A program made the translations under genes and the position numbers. From Candidatus Absconditabacterales bacterium (lineage in GTDB: Bacteria; Patescibacteria; JAEDAM01; Absconditabacterales; Absconditicoccaceae): a stretch of DNA of 13,652 nt. This document shows, one piece after another, positions 9,044 to 13,652 of the stretch; the first letter of the stretch is position 1; the number at the start of each line of letters is the position of its first letter. The stretch covers positions 1 through 13,652 of the forward strand of contig CALLUT010000148.1 of the NCBI GenBank assembly GCA_938010495.1. The letters are read 5' to 3'. The notes under the pieces were generated by a model. The model was not told the origin of the DNA. It was given only the letters and a program-made list of their open reading frames with translations, and did no database searches.

Positions 9044-10038
9044 ACAAGTTTCTTAATCTGTTTCATTTTTTTCTTTCGCTTATATACGTGGAAGAATTTT
9101 AAGATTTTTAATACTATCCAAACTATTATACTCACTACTCTAAAGAGTAATGTCATTATTGGAGACAATAAAAGAAAAAGTATTATATACACAGATAATG
9201 ACCAAACATTGTTGGTTACTCTATTATCTAAAAGTTTGGCTATCATTTCACAAAATGATTCACGAACAAGTTCTTTATCTTCTAAGACTTGATCAATCAC
9301 TGAAGTCTTCAGCATTGTAGCAAAGGATGACTCACTATTTTTGGGAATTGAAGATCAAAGTTTTTCTGCAAAATCTCATAGATTTTGTTGAGATATTGCT
9401 AGAATATTTTGTGAAGCATCTTTTACCGGAAGTATTGATGAATAGCTTGCTTTTTGTAGATTATCATACAACGCATCACATTCAAGTGGAGCATCAACAA
9501 TTTTGATTCACAAGAAAAGCGTAACAATTATCGAAACAATGATTCAAAATGAAACAATTCATACCTCTGCTATTCACCATATTGAAGTATCTAATCTTGT
9601 TTTGAAATAATTTTCCTTGATACGTAAAAAGACTGCGATTCAAATATGAAAAAATACAATTGCTAACAATTGTAAAAATACTACTCATGAAAATTCATGA
9701 GTAAAATATACTACTGCAACAATGAGTAACAACACAACTGCATTAACTAAATCAACAATTCATCACTCAACTTTTTGAATATCGATCGTAAGTAATGATA
9801 ATGATCAAATCATAATCATAGATGAAACAAGAATTATTGATGCTCATGCCAGAGCATCACTCAATATTATTCATCATCCATTCCAAATGGTTGTAACTAC
9901 TGAGTAGTATCATCGACAAAAAATTACAAGAAGAATAATCACTCTAGTAAGGATTTTCCAACTAGTAATAGGATTGCTAGCTTCAAGTACTTTTTCGTTG
10001 TTTGATTGTTGTTTTTTTGATTGTTTTTTCTTAGTCAT
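9040..10038 (-). CDS. Polytopic membrane protein of unknown function, 332 aa
   Basis: The N-terminal ~28 residues are polar and basic (MTKKKQSKKQQ...). About five hydrophobic segments follow between residues 29 and 175, including VIILLVIF, IILVSSMIMIG, AVVLLLIVAVVYF, LLAIVFFHIGIAVFL and VSFGIIVSIIVTLFLG. A mostly polar region of about 100 residues comes next (about 176-275). A hydrophobic hairpin lies near 283-315 (VYIILFLLLSPIMTLL, IIVWIVLKILKFF), and the tail is Lys-rich. I recognise no family. The stop overlaps the stop of the convergent solute-binding-like gene. The start is 16 bases after the stop of the small basic protein, so it is probably the last gene of the four-gene unit starting at 12311. 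No terminator was found at its 3' end. Confidence 0.75.
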
Positions 10039-10054
10039 AACGGAGTCATAATGC

Positions 10055-10258
10055 TTATATACGACTCTTTTGCAACTCTTTCTCTCGCTTATCTAATTGA
10101 TGTGATATTTGATTTTTTTGAAGTCACTTTTCAGTTTTTTCTGCATGGAAAAGATTTCAAACTGATTTTGAAAACTCATGAGTTCACAGTAAAAATGTTT
10201 TTCTTAATGAAGAAAATAGTGCCTCACTTGAATCTGATTTGATTTTTTTGTTAGACAT
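10055..10258 (-). CDS. Small basic helical protein, 67 aa, unknown
   Basis: It opens with ATG TCT AAC AAA and closes with TAA; three UGA codons are read as Gly. The sequence is rich in Lys, Ser and Gln, with a C-terminal stretch (about 48-66, HQLDKREKELQKSR) that could form an amphipathic helix or short coiled coil. There is no membrane segment and no cysteine. It sits between two genes with gaps of 24 and 16 bases in the same direction. That position, and the absence of TAA or TAG across the frame, support it as real. The function is unknown; a cytoplasmic accessory to the neighbouring membrane proteins is possible. No Shine-Dalgarno sequence. Confidence 0.55.
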
Positions 10259-10282
10259 AGTACTTCATGCAAAAAATATAAA

Positions 10283-10729
10283 TTATTTTGAAAGAATTAT
10301 TCTTTCTGTCCTAAATACTATAATATCTGCCTTACCATGAATTCAGTATTTTTGTTTTATTTGATACAGAGCTCATTTCATATCCACTACTCAAGAAGTG
10401 TTTGGAAGTATTACTCATGTTTTTTCATCTTCTTGATCTATTATTACAAGACCGAATTCTTCCGGAGACATTTCTCGCAGTTCATTTGGATCTTGGATTT
10501 CAATCATTTCCGCAACAATATCTATGCTGATAAATTGCAAAGATTTTAGTCCTGGTTCAATATGTTCTTCATATAATAATTCTAATATTTCACGAAGTGG
10601 TCTATCAGTATCTACAACTCATTGAGAAACAAGAAGTTCTTTTGATTCAGAAAATCAAGAAAGAAACGCTCACTTCTTTTCTTCTGGATTAAATTTTTTG
10701 AATACTGCTTTTTTAATTGCTTCAATCAT
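10283..10729 (-). CDS. Small soluble protein, possibly AMMECR1-like, 148 aa
   Basis: This is a soluble 148-residue protein. An in-frame TAA two codons upstream fixes the start. From about residue 65 the order of elements recalls the AMMECR1 domain: a strand with IDIVAEMIEIQDPNEL, then EEFGLVIIDQEDEKTGVILPN, then a helix with IKQKYGIHGKADIIVF. In AMMECR1 the matching parts are the VSVLsPP strand, the yGliV...GllLP hairpin and the KAG helix. The match is by eye and remote, and the N-terminal half of the usual ~190-residue domain is not evident, so this is tentative. It lies between a 7TM protein (50 bases upstream) and the small basic protein (24 bases downstream) on the same strand. Confidence 0.6.
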
Positions 10730-10778
10730 AGGTTAATTATATGTTTATGAAGCGATAAAGTCAAATTTGTGCTTTGAA

Positions 10779-12311
10779 TTACTCCTCTTCCTCATGATCA
10801 TTCATTGTCCACATGATAAGTGGCATGAAGCGAACGTATTCTGTAGCTTGAAGACCAGTATATCTTCATAAAAGAAACGTACAAAATAATGCTAACAAAA
10901 TAAGATCTGGGTATCATAACAATGTATTTTGTAATCGCGTCCAACGAAGAACTAACAATACTGTTGAAACAACTACTCCCCATTGTAATATACCAACAAA
11001 TCGTTTTTTCTTAAACAATGATCACGTATCTCTGAAAATTGATCACGATGCTATGAGTATATAATATATTGGAAATACAATATAGGGATTACTTAATTGT
11101 CCTTGGTCAAAAGTAACCATTCAATACTTATATTGGATAGTTAAAACAATGATTAAGAATATCGTATACAGACATGTTTTAATAGCAACTTTTGATGAAG
11201 AAAGAACATAGATTCTTTTCGTTATCATTCAAGAAGTTAGTATAGTTAGTCATCAAATTCACAATAATAATAATCATTGTCGTACTCACACGATATGTAT
11301 TGTTAATCAAAGCAACATCGCTGTGAACACTCAATACGTGGTAAATCAAATAACTTGTCTATAAAAAGTAATTACCATTGCAATAATTGGTACCAACAAG
11401 AGCATAACAATCATTTGTAGAGGTATTCAAGCTACTAATAATAAGTCTATAAAGTAACTTATTATCATTCGTCTGCTTGATCAAGCTTCTGTAGTAAATT
11501 TTTTCACAATTCATAATTCTTCAGGATTTTTATCAAGAAGTAATGAACTTACTAGCGATCATACATTGTTTTGAGGAACTACATTAATAGCTTTTAGTCA
11601 TTGGATTGAGTTATATGTTGCAACTAATCTTCTGAACGCACTTTGATTAATTGATGAAAGTACGTATACATTTGCGTTATCTAATGTTAATGGCATCACT
11701 CTCTCAACTTCTGGAATTGCTCACAAAACGACTCATAAAGCCTGACTATCTATTAATAAAACATCAGCATTTTCTATTAAACCTCTATTTCTAAGTAAAC
11801 TTTCAACAACGACTTCTTGATTTTGTAACGTGTCTCATGCAAGTATTACAGATCATAAATAAGTATTTTCTTGATTTAAAGAATCTTTCACTAAATTATA
11901 CTCATCTGATCATGGTCAAACATAAAGAAATAAACGTTCAAAAACCTTAATTGATTCTTGAGCCACATAGGTACATCATTGACTTGTTGTCAAAAGAGTC
12001 TTTACAAGATACGTTCCTTGATCTTCAAATACATGAGTTGCAGAAGAAGTTGGATATGTAGTAATTACATCTGGTCAATTCCAAAACTCATGAGTAATTG
12101 TAGCTATTTCTCATACAGGAACTGTACTTTCTACTCTATATGAAATTTGAGTTCACTGTTTTACTATAGAAGAACCTACAAGATTCATTGAATATTCTGG
12201 ACATGTCCTTACATCACTATCAAGTATTGCAGGAGCAATTCATTCTTGAGCAAATAAAAACCCATTCATAATTCAAAGAAATAATATCATTCGTAAGAGT
12301 ATTTTTTTCAT
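10779..12311 (-). CDS. Exported N-terminal domain plus 7TM membrane protein (7TM_transglut/UUP1-like)
   Basis: This is 510 aa with UGA=Gly. Residues 1-20 look like a signal peptide (MKKILLRMILFLG...). Residues about 35-115 resemble a PKD-like beta-sandwich (ISYRVES..., HVFEDQGTYLVKT). Another soluble domain runs to about 280. About seven membrane segments follow from 283 to 490. This part carries FYRQVIG at 316-322, followed by TTYGVFTAMLLGLTI, and ends with GRYTGLQATEYVRF at 482-495. From memory these match the C-terminal 7TM domain usually fused to an inactive transglutaminase (UUP1/7TM_transglut), but no transglutaminase-like part is evident here. The C-terminus is acidic (NDHEEEE). A weak AGGA lies 9 bases before the ATG, the only Shine-Dalgarno-like site in the window. 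It heads the four-gene unit and is divergent from tgt. Confidence 0.75.
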
Positions 12312-12353
12312 AATCACTTGTCCTTGGTTATAAAAGCTGTATTGTGCTGTAGC

Positions 12354-12359
12354 TATAAT
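12354..12359 (+). promoter_or_regulatory. Candidate -10 element for tgt
   Basis: A perfect TATAAT lies 22 bases before the tgt ATG, in the 70-base divergent gap with the 7TM gene. That would give a leader of about 16 bases. No good -35 hexamer is found at 16-18 bases and there is no TGn extension, so the call rests on the -10 alone. Confidence 0.35.
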
Positions 12360-12381
12360 TTTTCATTTCAAAAAACTACTT

Positions 12382-13500
<1,119 letters not shown>

Positions 13501-13550
13501 TTAATAAATATGTCAATCATACTATTAATGGAATTTGTCTAGATCTTGTC

Positions 13551-13579
13551 TTTAACAAATCTATGGGTACACTTAATAT
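13551..13579 (+). promoter_or_regulatory. Promoter for the lysine-rich gene at the right edge
   Basis: TTTAAC (13551-13556) and TAATAT (13574-13579) are 17 bases apart, predicting transcription from about 13586 and a leader of about 23 bases before the ATG at 13609. It lies in the 108-base gap after tgt. No terminator hairpin was seen for tgt in this gap. Confidence 0.5.
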
Positions 13580-13608
13580 AGTATTTATTCTATACATGTA
13601 CGGTACCA

Positions 13609-13652
13609 ATGCCTACTTCAAAAAAGAAAACAACAGCCAAAAAGACAACTAC
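13609..13652 (+). CDS. Start of a lysine-rich protein (cut by window edge)
   Basis: Only 14 residues are visible: MPTSKKKTTAKKTT. The Lys/Thr/Ala-rich start resembles the basic tails of bacterial nucleoid or histone-H1-like proteins and of some ribosomal proteins, but too little is present to name it. The start is supported by a promoter-like sequence ending 29 bases upstream. An alternative frame from ATG at 13563 also stays open to the edge, but it begins inside that promoter's spacer. Confidence 0.4.
   Translation, partial: MPTSKKKTTAKKTT

Noticed and set aside
13510..13542. A short ORF starting ATG TCA ATC after tgt.
   Set aside because: It is only ten codons long, lacks a ribosome binding site and has no sign of selection.

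Overview
This AT-rich window comes from a bacterium that reads UGA as glycine (translation table 25). That points to the candidate phyla Gracilibacteria (BD1-5/GN02) or Absconditabacteria (SR1); the sequence does not separate the two. With the standard code almost every gene breaks up. With UGA=Gly, twelve ORFs close in frame without a frameshift, and UGA falls on invariant glycines of known enzymes (DSGGFQ in Tgt, GGxxRD in Cca, DTPGH in IF2). All visible stops are TAA or TAG. TGG remains tryptophan.

Layout. 1-2144 (minus): two exported or anchored envelope proteins, a 322-residue unknown followed by a 3D-domain protein with two peptidoglycan-binding repeats that runs off the left edge. 2250-5234 (minus): an infB-pth unit ending in an intrinsic terminator. 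5333-7694 (plus): a CCA-adding enzyme with a large insertion, then rplI and a strong hairpin terminator. 7748-9043 (plus): a membrane-anchored protein resembling a solute-binding protein, behind a perfect consensus promoter so close to the ATG that the mRNA should be leaderless. 9040-12311 (minus): a four-gene unit of a 7TM protein with an exported N-terminal domain, a possible AMMECR1-like protein, a small basic protein and a polytopic membrane protein. 12382-13500 (plus): tgt. 13609-end (plus): the start of a lysine-rich protein.

The recognised genes cover translation initiation (infB), recycling of peptidyl-tRNA (pth), tRNA 3' end synthesis (cca), the ribosome (rplI) and tRNA wobble modification (tgt). 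They are interleaved with envelope genes of unknown role, and the four-gene 7TM unit is the best candidate for something undescribed. Shine-Dalgarno sequences are nearly absent. Glycine codon choice differs sharply between neighbours: rplI uses only GGN (9 of 9), while the next gene uses only UGA (21 of 21 by hand count). No tRNA, rRNA, CRISPR array or insertion sequence was seen, and no gene-free gap exceeds 300 bases.
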